Below are positions 35,195 through 43,342 of a stretch of DNA of 64,000 bases, piece after piece. Source of the DNA: Kitasatospora sp. SolWspMP-SS2h (GTDB lineage Bacteria; Actinomycetota; Actinomycetes; Streptomycetales; Streptomycetaceae); NCBI RefSeq assembly GCF_003259315.1, contig NZ_QLLT01000005.1, positions 62,001-126,000 on the forward strand. The letters are read 5' to 3'. Both the position numbers and the translations under genes were made by a program. Numbering within the stretch: position 1 is the stretch's first letter; every line of letters begins with the position of its first letter. Below the pieces are notes generated by a model. That model did no database searches and was not told where the DNA came from. It worked only from the letters and a program-made list of their open reading frames with translations.

Positions 35195-36865
35195 TCAGAC
35201 CGCCTGGTTCGAGGGGTGCTTGGCGGGCTCCTGGTCGTGGGTGGCCAGGCCCAGCCCGCGACGCAGGTCGAGGATCAGGTCGTCGCCCAGGTGCTGGTAG
35301 CCGGCCGTCAGCTCGCGTTCGACGTCCTCGGCGCCGGTCAGCTTCCCGGCGGCCCGGAAGTGCCGGGCGGCCTCCCGGGACTCGCCCACCAGCCGGTCGA
35401 CGGTCTTCCGGTCGGCGGTGGTCCACTGCGTCCCGGCGAGCAGCGCGGCCTGCTTGTCGGCGGCGGCGGCCAGCCCGTCGGCCCAGGTGCGGAACGCCGC
35501 CGGGTCGTCCGCGACGTCGAGGTCCTCGTTCGGGGCCTCGGCCCAGGCCCGGTCGAACTGGTTGGTGGCCAGCAGCAGGTGCAGCTGGTCGGATGTCAGG
35601 GTGGTCTGGTCCCTGCGCAGCGGGGCGGTGAGCGGCTTGCTGTCGGTGAAGAAGCAGACCAGCCGCCGTCCGCCGACCGCGTCCCAGCTGTTCCGGTCCG
35701 GGTAGACGTAGCGGTAGTCCAGCGAGTCGCCGAGCGTCCAGGTGTCCATCACGTACTGGTCGACGTGGTCGGAGCAGCCCTGCTCCGCCTCGTCCTCCAG
35801 CACGCTCGTGGCCGGGTAGTCGCCCGTCTCGGCCGGGATGCCGGTCCAGAAGACCTCGCCCTTGTGCGGCTGCGCGCAGTCGACCCGCCTGGTCACCAGC
35901 GTCCCCACCAGGTCGAAGCACTCGCCGACCTCCAGCCGCAGCGCGGAGGCGGCCGGCACCGCCGCGGAGCCGTTGCGGGCGGAGGTCGGGCGGCCGTCGC
36001 CGTCGTCCTGCCCGGAGGCCGGGTCGAGGACGTTGGCGACCAGCCCGACCACGAGGAGCGCCGCCCAGATCGAGCCGATCACGATGGCCGAGACCGCCAG
36101 GCCCCGGCCGCGCTCGCCGGTTCGCCTGATCTGGCGCAGCGCGATCGGGCCCATGACGACGGCGGCGGTGCCGAAGAAGCACAGGAAGCTCACCACCAGC
36201 GAGGCGATGGCCAGCCCGTTGGTGTACAGCGACCGCTGCTGCGGGAACGCCGGGTAGCCGGGCGCCCCGAACTGACCCGGCACCTGGCCGGGCACCTGGC
36301 CGGGGTACGGGCCCGGGCCGGGGTACGGGCCCGGGCCGGGGTACGGGCCCTGCGGGGGCGGGAAGGCGCCGCTCCCCCACGGCTGCCGGCCGTCCGGGGT
36401 TGGGGCCCACGGGTTGGCGGCGGACCCGGCCGCCCCGGTCTCCGCCGTACCGGCCGCGGGGGGCGCGGGGGGCGTGGCGCCGGGCGCGGGGGCCGCCCAC
36501 GGGTTGACCGGCTGCGGGGCGACGGGCGCGGGCGGCGCGGGAGCGGGAGCCGCGGCGGCTGCCTGGGGAGCGGCACCGGGCGCGGGGGCCGCCCACGGGT
36601 TGACCGGCTGCGGGGCGGCGGGCGCGGCGGCGGCATCCGCAGCGGGCTCGGCGTCGGCGGGTACGGCGTCGGCGACGGACTCGGCGGGGTCGCGCTTCGC
36701 GAAGGAGACGGCGGGGACGGTCCGTCGGGCCTCGGCGGCCTCGGCGGTCTCGGCGGCGGGCTTCTCCAGCGAGCGGGCGGGCGGGGCGGCCGGAGTGCCG
36801 TCCCGGGCGTCGGCCCGGGCGTCGGCCGGGCCGTCCTTCCCGGTGCCCTCCTGGTCGAGCGGCAT
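35195..36865 (-). CDS. DUF4190 / septum-formation-family membrane protein
   Basis: 556-residue membrane protein. The first ~240 residues are a Pro/Ala-rich cytoplasmic tail with a near-exact internal duplication of Q-P-V-N-P-W-A-A-P-A-P-G-A and P-Y-P-G-P-G repeats. Two transmembrane helices follow (about 247-320; L-A-I-A-S-L-V-V-S-F and V-I-G-S-I-W-A-A-L-L-V), as in DUF4190. The external domain (about 345-556) has the septum-formation pattern V-G-E-C-F-D, V-D-C-A-Q-P-H-K-G-E-V-F and further paired Cys. Such proteins are common in actinomycetes; a direct role in division is not established. ATG 36865 has a GGGGGA RBS; the frame extends 28 codons upstream without support. Confidence 0.85.
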   Translation of the reverse strand: MPLDQEGTGKDGPADARADARDGTPAAPPARSLEKPAAETAEAAEARRTVPAVSFAKRDPAESVADAVPADAEPAADAAAAPAAPQPVNPWAAPAPGAAPQAAAAAPAPAPPAPVAPQPVNPWAAPAPGATPPAPPAAGTAETGAAGSAANPWAPTPDGRQPWGSGAFPPPQGPYPGPGPYPGPGPYPGQVPGQVPGQFGAPGYPAFPQQRSLYTNGLAIASLVVSFLCFFGTAAVVMGPIALRQIRRTGERGRGLAVSAIVIGSIWAALLVVGLVANVLDPASGQDDGDGRPTSARNGSAAVPAASALRLEVGECFDLVGTLVTRRVDCAQPHKGEVFWTGIPAETGDYPATSVLEDEAEQGCSDHVDQYVMDTWTLGDSLDYRYVYPDRNSWDAVGGRRLVCFFTDSKPLTAPLRRDQTTLTSDQLHLLLATNQFDRAWAEAPNEDLDVADDPAAFRTWADGLAAAADKQAALLAGTQWTTADRKTVDRLVGESREAARHFRAAGKLTGAEDVERELTAGYQHLGDDLILDLRRGLGLATHDQEPAKHPSNQAV

Positions 36866-36977
36866 GAGTGGTCCCCCCTGCGAGTGAAACGGGTCGAGGC
36901 TGCGCGAATATAGCGGACCGGGCCGTCGGCGCCCCACCGAGTTCCCCACCTGCGGCTGTGCCCAGGCACCCGGTCAT

Positions 36978-37006
36978 TGCATGCAATGCATGCAGCGCTC
37001 TACGCT
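36978..37006 (+). promoter_or_regulatory. GntR autoregulatory operator and -10 element
   Basis: A 17-bp palindrome TGCATGCA-A-TGCATGCA (36978-36994) lies in the -35 region of a promoter whose -10 hexamer is TACGCT (37001-37006), 6 nt before GTG 37013. It is very likely the binding site of the GntR protein it precedes. Confidence 0.75.
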
Positions 37007-37012
37007 GGACCG

Positions 37013-37663
37013 GTGCAGACCGAGAGCACCCGCGTGCGACTGCGGGAACTGATCCTGGACGGCCACTACCCGCCGGGCTCCCGGCTGGGCGAGGTGGAGG
37101 TCGCCGGGGCGCTGGGGGTGAGCCGCACGCCGGTGCGGGAGGCGTTCCGGGCGCTGGCCTCGGACGGGCTGCTGGCCCCGGCCGGGCGGGGCCTGCGGGT
37201 GGTGCGGCTGGACGGCGCGGAGCTGGTGCACGTCTACCGGGTGCGGGCCGCGCTGGAGGCGCTGACGGCCGAGCTGGCGGCCGAGCGGCAGCGGGCGGGG
37301 CGGCTGGCCCCGGCCGAGCTGGCCGACCTGGCCGCGCTCGCCGACCGCACCCACCGGGCCACCGTGGACGGGGAGTTGACCGCGGCGGTGCGGCTGAACC
37401 GGGCCTTCCACCGGCGGGTCGCCGAGCTGGCGGCCAACCCGGTGGCGCTGCACAGCCTGGACCGGCTGTGGGACCAGATCCAGGTCTCCACCCGGCGCAC
37501 CCTCGGCCCGCCCGGACGCACCGCCCTGGTCGACGCCCAGCACCGCGACCTGCTCACCGCGATCACCGCCGGGGACGGGGCCGCCGCCGCGGCGGCGGCC
37601 CGCCGGCACGTCCTGGACACCTGCGCGGCCGACCGGCCGGCCGCGCCCGACGACACGGAGTGA
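37013..37663 (+). CDS. GntR-family regulator, FCD subgroup
   Basis: 216-residue repressor-like protein. The N-terminal winged helix is clear (R-V-R-L-R-E-L-I-L-D-G, P-P-G-S-R-L-G-E, A-L-G-V-S-R-T-P-V-R-E-A, L-A-S-D-G-L-L). The C-terminal FCD-type all-helical domain (about 75-205) has the metal/ligand residues pattern with N-R-A-F-H-R-R and a late Q-H-R-D-L-L-T-A-I. GTG 37013 is preferred over an upstream TTG at 36977 because the latter lies inside the palindromic operator and the -10 element at 37001-37006 falls between them; the transcript appears leaderless. OsmC is directly downstream and co-transcribed, so the regulator probably controls it. Confidence 0.9.
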   Translation: MQTESTRVRLRELILDGHYPPGSRLGEVEVAGALGVSRTPVREAFRALASDGLLAPAGRGLRVVRLDGAELVHVYRVRAALEALTAELAAERQRAGRLAPAELADLAALADRTHRATVDGELTAAVRLNRAFHRRVAELAANPVALHSLDRLWDQIQVSTRRTLGPPGRTALVDAQHRDLLTAITAGDGAAAAAAARRHVLDTCAADRPAAPDDTE

Positions 37664-37668
37664 CCCGC

Positions 37669-38151
37669 ATGGCCTTCTCCCACGACCACCACTACGCGGT
37701 CCGGGTCGAGTGGACCGGCGACCTCGGCACCGGCACCGACCACTACCGCTCCTACGCCCGGGACCACACGGTCTCGGCCGAGGGCCTGCCGGACGTCCTG
37801 GGCAGCGCCGACCCGACCTTCCGCGGCGACCGCTCCCGGTGGAACCCGGAGCAGCTGCTGCTGGCCGCGCTCGCCCAGTGCCACCTGCTCTCCTACCTGC
37901 ACCACTGCGCGGTCGACGGCGTCGTGGTCCGCTCCTACGCGGACGACTCCACCGGCACCATGCGCACCGAGGGCAACGGCGGCCGGTTCACCGAGGTGGT
38001 GCTCCGCCCGCGGATCGAGGTCGCCGAGGAGTCGATGCGCGCCCGGGCGCTGGCCCTGCACGGCCCGGCGTCCCGGGACTGCTTCATCGCCTCCTCGGTG
38101 AACTTCCCGGTCCGCCACGAGCCGGTGGTGACCGTCCGCCCGGCCGACTGA
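37669..38151 (+). CDS. OsmC/Ohr-family peroxidase-like protein
   Basis: 160-residue cytoplasmic protein of the OsmC fold. It has the two redox cysteines expected for thiol peroxidases of this family: one in A-Q-C-H-L-L-S-Y-L and one in S-R-D-C-F-I-A-S-S-V. The N-terminal W-N-P-E-Q-L-L-L-A-A segment is also typical. It would reduce organic hydroperoxides with a dithiol partner, but some members of this sub-branch have unclear substrates. ATG 37669 is 5 nt after the GntR stop; a GTG at 37660 overlapping that stop is possible. Likely controlled by the GntR protein. Confidence 0.88.
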   Translation: MAFSHDHHYAVRVEWTGDLGTGTDHYRSYARDHTVSAEGLPDVLGSADPTFRGDRSRWNPEQLLLAALAQCHLLSYLHHCAVDGVVVRSYADDSTGTMRTEGNGGRFTEVVLRPRIEVAEESMRARALALHGPASRDCFIASSVNFPVRHEPVVTVRPAD

Positions 38152-38310
38152 CCGACTGACCGGCTGTCCGGACCGGGCGAGCAACCGGTCGGCCGGACCG
38201 TCCGCCCGCCCGCACCGGTGCCCGCGCCGCCGGGCAACCGTTCCGCCGGTCGGTACGTCCGGGTATTTTGACACCCACGCACACGTGCAGGTCAGGAAAA
38301 CGGGGGCACC
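38152..38310. promoter_or_regulatory. Upstream region of the toxin island
   Basis: 159 nt between OsmC and the WXG-like gene. It includes TTGACA (38268-38273) in an AT-richer patch; no convincing -10 hexamer is spaced from it, so the promoter is tentative. An extended GC-rich part near 38160-38230 has irregular inverted repeats. Confidence 0.35.
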
Positions 38311-39036
38311 ATGGCGATCGAACTGCCCGGCGAGGTGGTGGACTTCCTCTCGATCATCGGCATCAACTGGCCGACGGTGAACGAGGACAAGGTCCGCGAG
38401 TTCGCGGGCCACGTGCGGGAGTTCGCGGAGAACGTGGACGCCTCGCACCAGCAGTCCACGGCGACGATCCAGCAGCTGGGACAGGCCTACGAGGGCGCCT
38501 CCTACGAGGCGCTGCTCGCCAAGTGGGCGGCCGTCTCCGACCAGCACCTGAACGAACTCGTCCAGGCCTGCCACGTGGTGGCGCAGGCGCTGGACGTGGC
38601 GGCGGACGTGATCGTGGCGATGAAGGTGGAGACCATCGCCGAACTGGTCGCGCTGGCCGCCGCGTTCGTCGCCGACCAGGCCGCCGCGATCGCCACCCTC
38701 GGCGCGGCCGAAGCCGCGGTGATCCTCATCGAGGAGGCCGCCAAACGCCTGATCAACTACCTGGAACAGCAGTTGGAGCAGTACGTCATCGGCCAGGTGG
38801 TGGAAGCCGCCATCAACCCGCTGGTGGACACCGTCGCCCACGCCGTCCAGGGCATGGTCTTCCAGGCCGCCGAAGGCGCGCTCGGCGTCTCCGCCGGCGG
38901 CGCGGGCGGCACCGGCTTCCGCATCGACCCCGACGCCCTGGACGAACACGCCCGCACCATGCACGACCACGCCGAGACCGTCGCCGGCCACGCCCAGGTC
39001 TTCCAGTCGAAGATCGCGGGGGTGAGCTTCGAATGA
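38311..39036 (+). CDS. WXG100/LXG-like helical protein, probable type VII partner of the RHS toxin
   Basis: 241-residue almost fully helical protein without signal peptide. Residues ~20-110 form a long helical hairpin with a Y-E-G-A-S-Y-E-A turn in place of a strict W-x-G motif, similar to the N-terminal domains that target CpnT-like and LXG toxins to type VII (ESX) secretion. Residues 95-180 are Ala/Val-rich helices that could insert in or cross a membrane. The C-terminus ends in a second amphipathic helix with paired His residues. Its stop overlaps the RHS start by ATGA, so the two are co-translated; it may serve as the secretion chaperone or co-effector. The type VII link is inferred from family resemblance. 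Confidence 0.65.
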   Translation: MAIELPGEVVDFLSIIGINWPTVNEDKVREFAGHVREFAENVDASHQQSTATIQQLGQAYEGASYEALLAKWAAVSDQHLNELVQACHVVAQALDVAADVIVAMKVETIAELVALAAAFVADQAAAIATLGAAEAAVILIEEAAKRLINYLEQQLEQYVIGQVVEAAINPLVDTVAHAVQGMVFQAAEGALGVSAGGAGGTGFRIDPDALDEHARTMHDHAETVAGHAQVFQSKIAGVSFE

Positions 39037-42000
39037 GCAACCAGATCGTCAAAGCACTCGAACACGGCGCGCAGAAGCTCGGCAAGACCCTCGCCGAGGA
39101 CGCCGGCAAGGCGTTGAAGTCCTTCTACCGCAAGGCCGGCGACAACCTGAAGACCGTCGCCAAGAACACCCGCGAGATCGAGCAGAAGCACGTCAAGGAC
39201 CTGGAGAAGATCCTCAAGGGCGAGGGCGGGGACGGCGTCCCGCACCCCCGTTCGGGCGGCGGCGGGCGCGGGTCCGCCCCGCGCAACGAGGGCCGGGGCC
39301 GCGAGCGGGTGGCGGACCCGCACCGGCCGGGCCGGCCGCCCGAGTCACGCTGCCAGGGCGGCGAGCCGGTCGACGTGGCGACCGGCGTGATGTTCATCGA
39401 GCAGCAGGACGTCGCCCTGCCCGGCGCGCTGCCGCTGCTGTTCAAGCGCTCCTACGAGTCCGACCACCGGGCCGGCTGGTGGATGGGCCCGGCGTGGGCC
39501 TGCACCTTCGACGAGCGGCTGGAGATCGACGCCGAGGGGGTCGTCCACCTCACCCCCGACCGCACCGCCCAGGCGTACCCGCACCCCGCGCCCGGCGAGC
39601 CCGCCCAGGCCGGGGCCGGCGCCCGGCTGGACCTCGCGCTCGCCCCGGACGGCGGCGGCTACACGCTGACCGACCGCGCCGGGGGCCTGGTCAAGGAGTT
39701 CACCCGCCGCCCGGCCGGGGACGTCGCCCTGCTGACCGCCGTCCGGGACCGCTCCGGCCACCGGGTGGACCTGGTCCACGACGCCGACGGCGTGCCGCTC
39801 TCGCTCACCCACTCCGGCGGCTACCGGGTGCTGGTGACCGTCGACGGCGGCCGGATCACCGCGCTGCGGCTGGCCGGCGCGGGCGAGGAGGGCCGCGACC
39901 TGCTGCTGGCCCGGTACGGCTACACCGACGGGCACCTCAGCTCGGTCTACGACTCCTCCGGCAAGCCGCTGCGGTTCACCAACGACGCCGCCGGCCGGAT
40001 CACCGCCTGGACCGACCGCAACGGCACCGAGTACCGCTACAGCTACGACGCCCGGGACCGGGTCACCGACGAGGGCGCCGCCGACGGCACCCTGCGCTTC
40101 CACTTCGGGTACGGCGAGCCGGACCCGGCCACCGGCCTGCGGACCACCACGGAGACCAACGCCCTCGGGCACACCACCGCCTACACCGTCAACGAGCTCC
40201 ACCAGATCACCGCGATCACCGACCCGCTCGGGAACACCACCCGCTTCGAGCGCGACGCGCACGACCGGCTGCTGTCGCGCACCGACCCGCTCGGCCGCAC
40301 CACGCACTTCGCCCACGACGGCGTCGGCGACCTGACCGCCGTCACCCGCCCGGACGGCGAGCGGTCCACCGCGGCGTACTTCGGCGACACCAGCCTGCCC
40401 ACCGAGATCACCCGGCCGGGCGGCCTGACCTGGCGCCAGACCTACGACGCGGCCGGCCGGCGCACCTCGGTCACCGAGCCGACCGGCGCCACCACCCGCT
40501 ACCGGTACGACGAGGACGGCCACCTGGCCGCCGTCACCGACCCGCTGGGCCACTCCACCCTGGTGCGCTGCAACCCGGCCGGCCTCCCGGTCGAGATCAC
40601 CGACCGGGACGGCGCCACCACCCGCTACCGGCGGGACGCCTTCGGCCGGATCACCGCCGTCACCGACCCGCTGGGCGCCGTCACCCGGCTGGAGTGGACC
40701 CCCGAGGGCCGGCTGCGCGCCTGCACCGCGCCCGACGGCACCACCGAGACCTGGACGTACGACGACGAGGGCAACCTGCTGGTCCGCACCGACGGGCTGG
40801 GCCGGGCCACCCGGTACGAGTACACCCCGTTCGAGACGGTCGCCGCCCGGACCGGCCCCGACGGCACCCGGCTGGTCTTCGACTACGACGCCGACATGAA
40901 CCTGGTGGCCGTCACCGACTCGCTGGGCCGCCGGTGGAGCTACGCGTACGACGCCGCCGGGCGGCTGGTCGGCGAGCGCGACTTCGACGGCCGGACGGTC
41001 GGCTACCAGCTGGACGCGGCCGGGCAGGTGGTCGCCCGCACCACCCCGACCGGCAGCCTGGTCCGCTACGCCTACGACCTGCTGGGGCAGGTGGTCGCCA
41101 AGGACGTCGACGGAGCCGCCACCAGCTACGCCTACGACCCGGCCGGGCACCTGCTGCGCGCCACCGGACCGGACGCCGAGGTGCTGCGCACCGTCGACGC
41201 GCTGGGCCGCGTCCTCACCGAGACGGTCGACGGCCGCACCCTCGCCCACACCCGCGACCCGCTGGGCCGCAGCGTGCGCCGCACCACCCCGACCGGCCAC
41301 GCCAGCGACTGGGCCTACGACCCGGAGGGCCGCCGGACCGCGCTGACCACCGCCGCCGGCACCCTGGAGTTCCGCTACGACGAGGTCGGCCGGGAACTCG
41401 AACGCTCCCTCGGCGAACGGCTGACCCTGGCCAGCAGCTGGGACTCCGAGCACCGGCTGACCGGCCAGATCCTGCGCTCCGAGCGGGACGTCCTGCAGCG
41501 CCGCGACTACGCCTACCGCGCCGACGGCCTGCTGACCGGCGTCGACGACCGGCTGAACGGCCTGCGCACCTTCGAGCACGACGCCGCCGACCGGGTCACC
41601 GCCGTCCGGGCCGAGGGCTGGACCGAGAGCTACGCCTACGACCCGGTCGGCAACCTCACCGAGGCCGACTGGCCCGCCACCGGCGCCACCGAGGCCGCCC
41701 GCGGCACCCGCGTCCACACCGGCACCCGGCTCACCGCCGCCGGCCGGGTCCGCTACGAGCACGACGCCGCCGGGCGCACCGTCCTGCGGCAGGTCACCCG
41801 GCTGTCGCGGAAGCCCGACACCTGGCACTACAGCTGGGACGGCGAGGACCGCCTCACCGGCGTCACCACCCCCGACGGCACCCGCTGGCGCTACCTGTAC
41901 GACCCGTTCGGGCGGCGGACCGCCAAGCACCGGCTGGCCGCCGACGGGACCGTCGAGGAGCGCACCGAATTCACCTGGGACGGCTCCGTCCTGGTCGAGC

Positions 42001-42833
42001 AGACCACCTCGGCGCCCTACCTGCCCGGCCCGCACACCCTCAGCTGGGACCACAGGGGCCTCCAGCCGCTCGCCCAGACCGAGACCATCACCGACCGGGA
42101 GCAGGTCGACCGGCGCTTCTTCGCCATCGTCACCGACCTGGTCGGCACCCCCACCGAACTCGTCGACCCGGCCACCGACACCATCGCCTGGCGGGCCACC
42201 CCCACCGTGTGGGGCCACACCACCTGGCCCGGCGACAGCACCACGTACACCCCGCTGCGCTTCCCCGGCCAGTACTTCGACCCGGAGACCCGGCTCCACT
42301 ACAACCTCAACCGCTACTACGACCCCGAGACCGCCCGCTACACCAGCCCCGACCCGCTCGGCCTCTCGCCCGCGCCCAACCCGCACGCCTACGTCCACAA
42401 CCCGCACACCTGGGCCGACCCGCTCGGCCTGATGCCGGAGGCGTCCGGCGACCTCAAGAAGGAACTGATGGAGCTGGGCAAGAAGCGCGCCCAGCAGGTC
42501 GCCGCCGGGCTCGGCGAGGACGAGACGCCGCCGGGCGCCTACACGGTGGGCCGCGACCGCACCACCGGCAGGACCTACTACGGTGAGAGCGGCCCGGAGA
42601 CCGGGCACCACCAGAAGGTCAACGAGGCGATGCCCGACGAGTCGCAGCGCGCCGACGGCCGGCCGCCGGGGGTGTGCGGCGAGCCGCGGATGTTCACCAA
42701 CGCGGCCAAGGACGGCGCGGACCCGAAGAACATCGACCTGGTCACCGTCAACACCAAGGGCAAGAAGTTCAAGATGTGCGAGAACTGCGGAAGTTGGGTC
42801 CCCCACTTCGGAGGAGAGGTACTGACCGGATGA
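39033..42833 (+). CDS. RHS/YD-repeat polymorphic toxin with C-terminal deaminase-like domain
   Basis: 1266-residue effector. A charged helical N-terminus (1-65, no signal peptide) and Gly/Arg-rich linker precede a DUF6531 domain (about 107-185, P-V-D-V-A-T-G, F-K-R-S-Y-E-S). Roughly twenty YD repeats (Y-x-Y-D-x-x-G-R-L pattern) form the RHS shell to ~1080. The RHS core ends with G-Q-Y-F-D-P-E-T, N-R-Y-Y-D-P-E-T-A-R-Y and D-P-L-G-L (to ~1133). The last ~133 residues are the toxin: V-C1215-G-E1217-P and M-C1249-E-N-C1252 form a C-x-E ... C-x2-C zinc-deaminase signature, resembling YwqJ-type toxin deaminases. The immunity gene overlaps the stop. The targeted nucleotide or nucleic acid is unknown. 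Confidence 0.85.
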   Translation: MSNQIVKALEHGAQKLGKTLAEDAGKALKSFYRKAGDNLKTVAKNTREIEQKHVKDLEKILKGEGGDGVPHPRSGGGGRGSAPRNEGRGRERVADPHRPGRPPESRCQGGEPVDVATGVMFIEQQDVALPGALPLLFKRSYESDHRAGWWMGPAWACTFDERLEIDAEGVVHLTPDRTAQAYPHPAPGEPAQAGAGARLDLALAPDGGGYTLTDRAGGLVKEFTRRPAGDVALLTAVRDRSGHRVDLVHDADGVPLSLTHSGGYRVLVTVDGGRITALRLAGAGEEGRDLLLARYGYTDGHLSSVYDSSGKPLRFTNDAAGRITAWTDRNGTEYRYSYDARDRVTDEGAADGTLRFHFGYGEPDPATGLRTTTETNALGHTTAYTVNELHQITAITDPLGNTTRFERDAHDRLLSRTDPLGRTTHFAHDGVGDLTAVTRPDGERSTAAYFGDTSLPTEITRPGGLTWRQTYDAAGRRTSVTEPTGATTRYRYDEDGHLAAVTDPLGHSTLVRCNPAGLPVEITDRDGATTRYRRDAFGRITAVTDPLGAVTRLEWTPEGRLRACTAPDGTTETWTYDDEGNLLVRTDGLGRATRYEYTPFETVAARTGPDGTRLVFDYDADMNLVAVTDSLGRRWSYAYDAAGRLVGERDFDGRTVGYQLDAAGQVVARTTPTGSLVRYAYDLLGQVVAKDVDGAATSYAYDPAGHLLRATGPDAEVLRTVDALGRVLTETVDGRTLAHTRDPLGRSVRRTTPTGHASDWAYDPEGRRTALTTAAGTLEFRYDEVGRELERSLGERLTLASSWDSEHRLTGQILRSERDVLQRRDYAYRADGLLTGVDDRLNGLRTFEHDAADRVTAVRAEGWTESYAYDPVGNLTEADWPATGATEAARGTRVHTGTRLTAAGRVRYEHDAAGRTVLRQVTRLSRKPDTWHYSWDGEDRLTGVTTPDGTRWRYLYDPFGRRTAKHRLAADGTVEERTEFTWDGSVLVEQTTSAPYLPGPHTLSWDHRGLQPLAQTETITDREQVDRRFFAIVTDLVGTPTELVDPATDTIAWRATPTVWGHTTWPGDSTTYTPLRFPGQYFDPETRLHYNLNRYYDPETARYTSPDPLGLSPAPNPHAYVHNPHTWADPLGLMPEASGDLKKELMELGKKRAQQVAAGLGEDETPPGAYTVGRDRTTGRTYYGESGPETGHHQKVNEAMPDESQRADGRPPGVCGEPRMFTNAAKDGADPKNIDLVTVNTKGKKFKMCENCGSWVPHFGGEVLTG

Positions 42834-43321
42834 GCGGCACCGACGGGCGCACGGGCGTCCCGGCCCTGCGGGAGGCGCTGGGCGGCGCGGCGGAGGTCGA
42901 GGTCCACCCCTTCGACCCGGAGCGGGCGTGCGCGGACTACGCCGAGGAGGGCTACCAGGTCACCGACCGGCTGCGGGAGTTCCTGGCCGCCTGGGGCGGG
43001 CTGACGGTGACCTGGCGGTTCCGCGGCGCCGAGACGGCCCTGACCACCGCGACCGGGCCGACCCTGGAGTCCACCCACGCCTTCCCGCGCAGCGTGGGGA
43101 TCTGGTCCCGGCGGCTGGGGCAGCAGGTGGCCCTGGTCGGCACCGCCTTCGGGACCGAGGAGGCGCTGCTGCTGGCCGAGGACGGCGACGTGCTGCTGGT
43201 CGGCGACGCCGGCTTCCAGCGGGTCGGCCGCGGCTTCGCGGAGGCGGTCCGGCGCCTGGTCGCCGCCGACTACGACCGGACGTTCTTCTGGCCCGACCCG
43301 CCGACGCCCGCCGCCGGTTAG
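42830..43321 (+). CDS. SUKH-family immunity protein
   Basis: 163-residue cytoplasmic protein with the SUKH (SMI1/KNR4-like, probably SUKH-3) pattern: an N-terminal helix with A-D-Y-A-E-E-G-Y-Q-V-T-D-R-L-R-E-F-L-A-A-W-G-G-L, then a beta-sheet ending F-G-T-E-E-A-L-L-L-A-E-D-G-D-V-L-L-V-G-D and a final G-F-A-E-A-V-R-R-L. SUKH proteins are the most common immunity partners of deaminase and nuclease toxins. It starts at ATG 42830 overlapping the toxin stop by ATGA, which ties immunity to toxin production. It is convergent with the TolB-like gene only 21 nt away. Confidence 0.85.
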   Translation: MSGTDGRTGVPALREALGGAAEVEVHPFDPERACADYAEEGYQVTDRLREFLAAWGGLTVTWRFRGAETALTTATGPTLESTHAFPRSVGIWSRRLGQQVALVGTAFGTEEALLLAEDGDVLLVGDAGFQRVGRGFAEAVRRLVAADYDRTFFWPDPPTPAAG

Positions 43322-43342
43322 GCCCGGTCCGGGTGGGCGCCG

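Noticed and set aside
36977..37012. TTG start at 36977 for the GntR gene
   Set aside because: The codon lies at the edge of the 17-bp palindrome and upstream of the -10 hexamer, so it would not be in the message; GTG 37013 fits the promoter.
39345..42806. Long minus-strand open frame opposite the RHS gene
   Set aside because: Periodic, Gly/Val/Arg-rich translation mirrors the YD repeats on the plus strand; no start context or domain was found.
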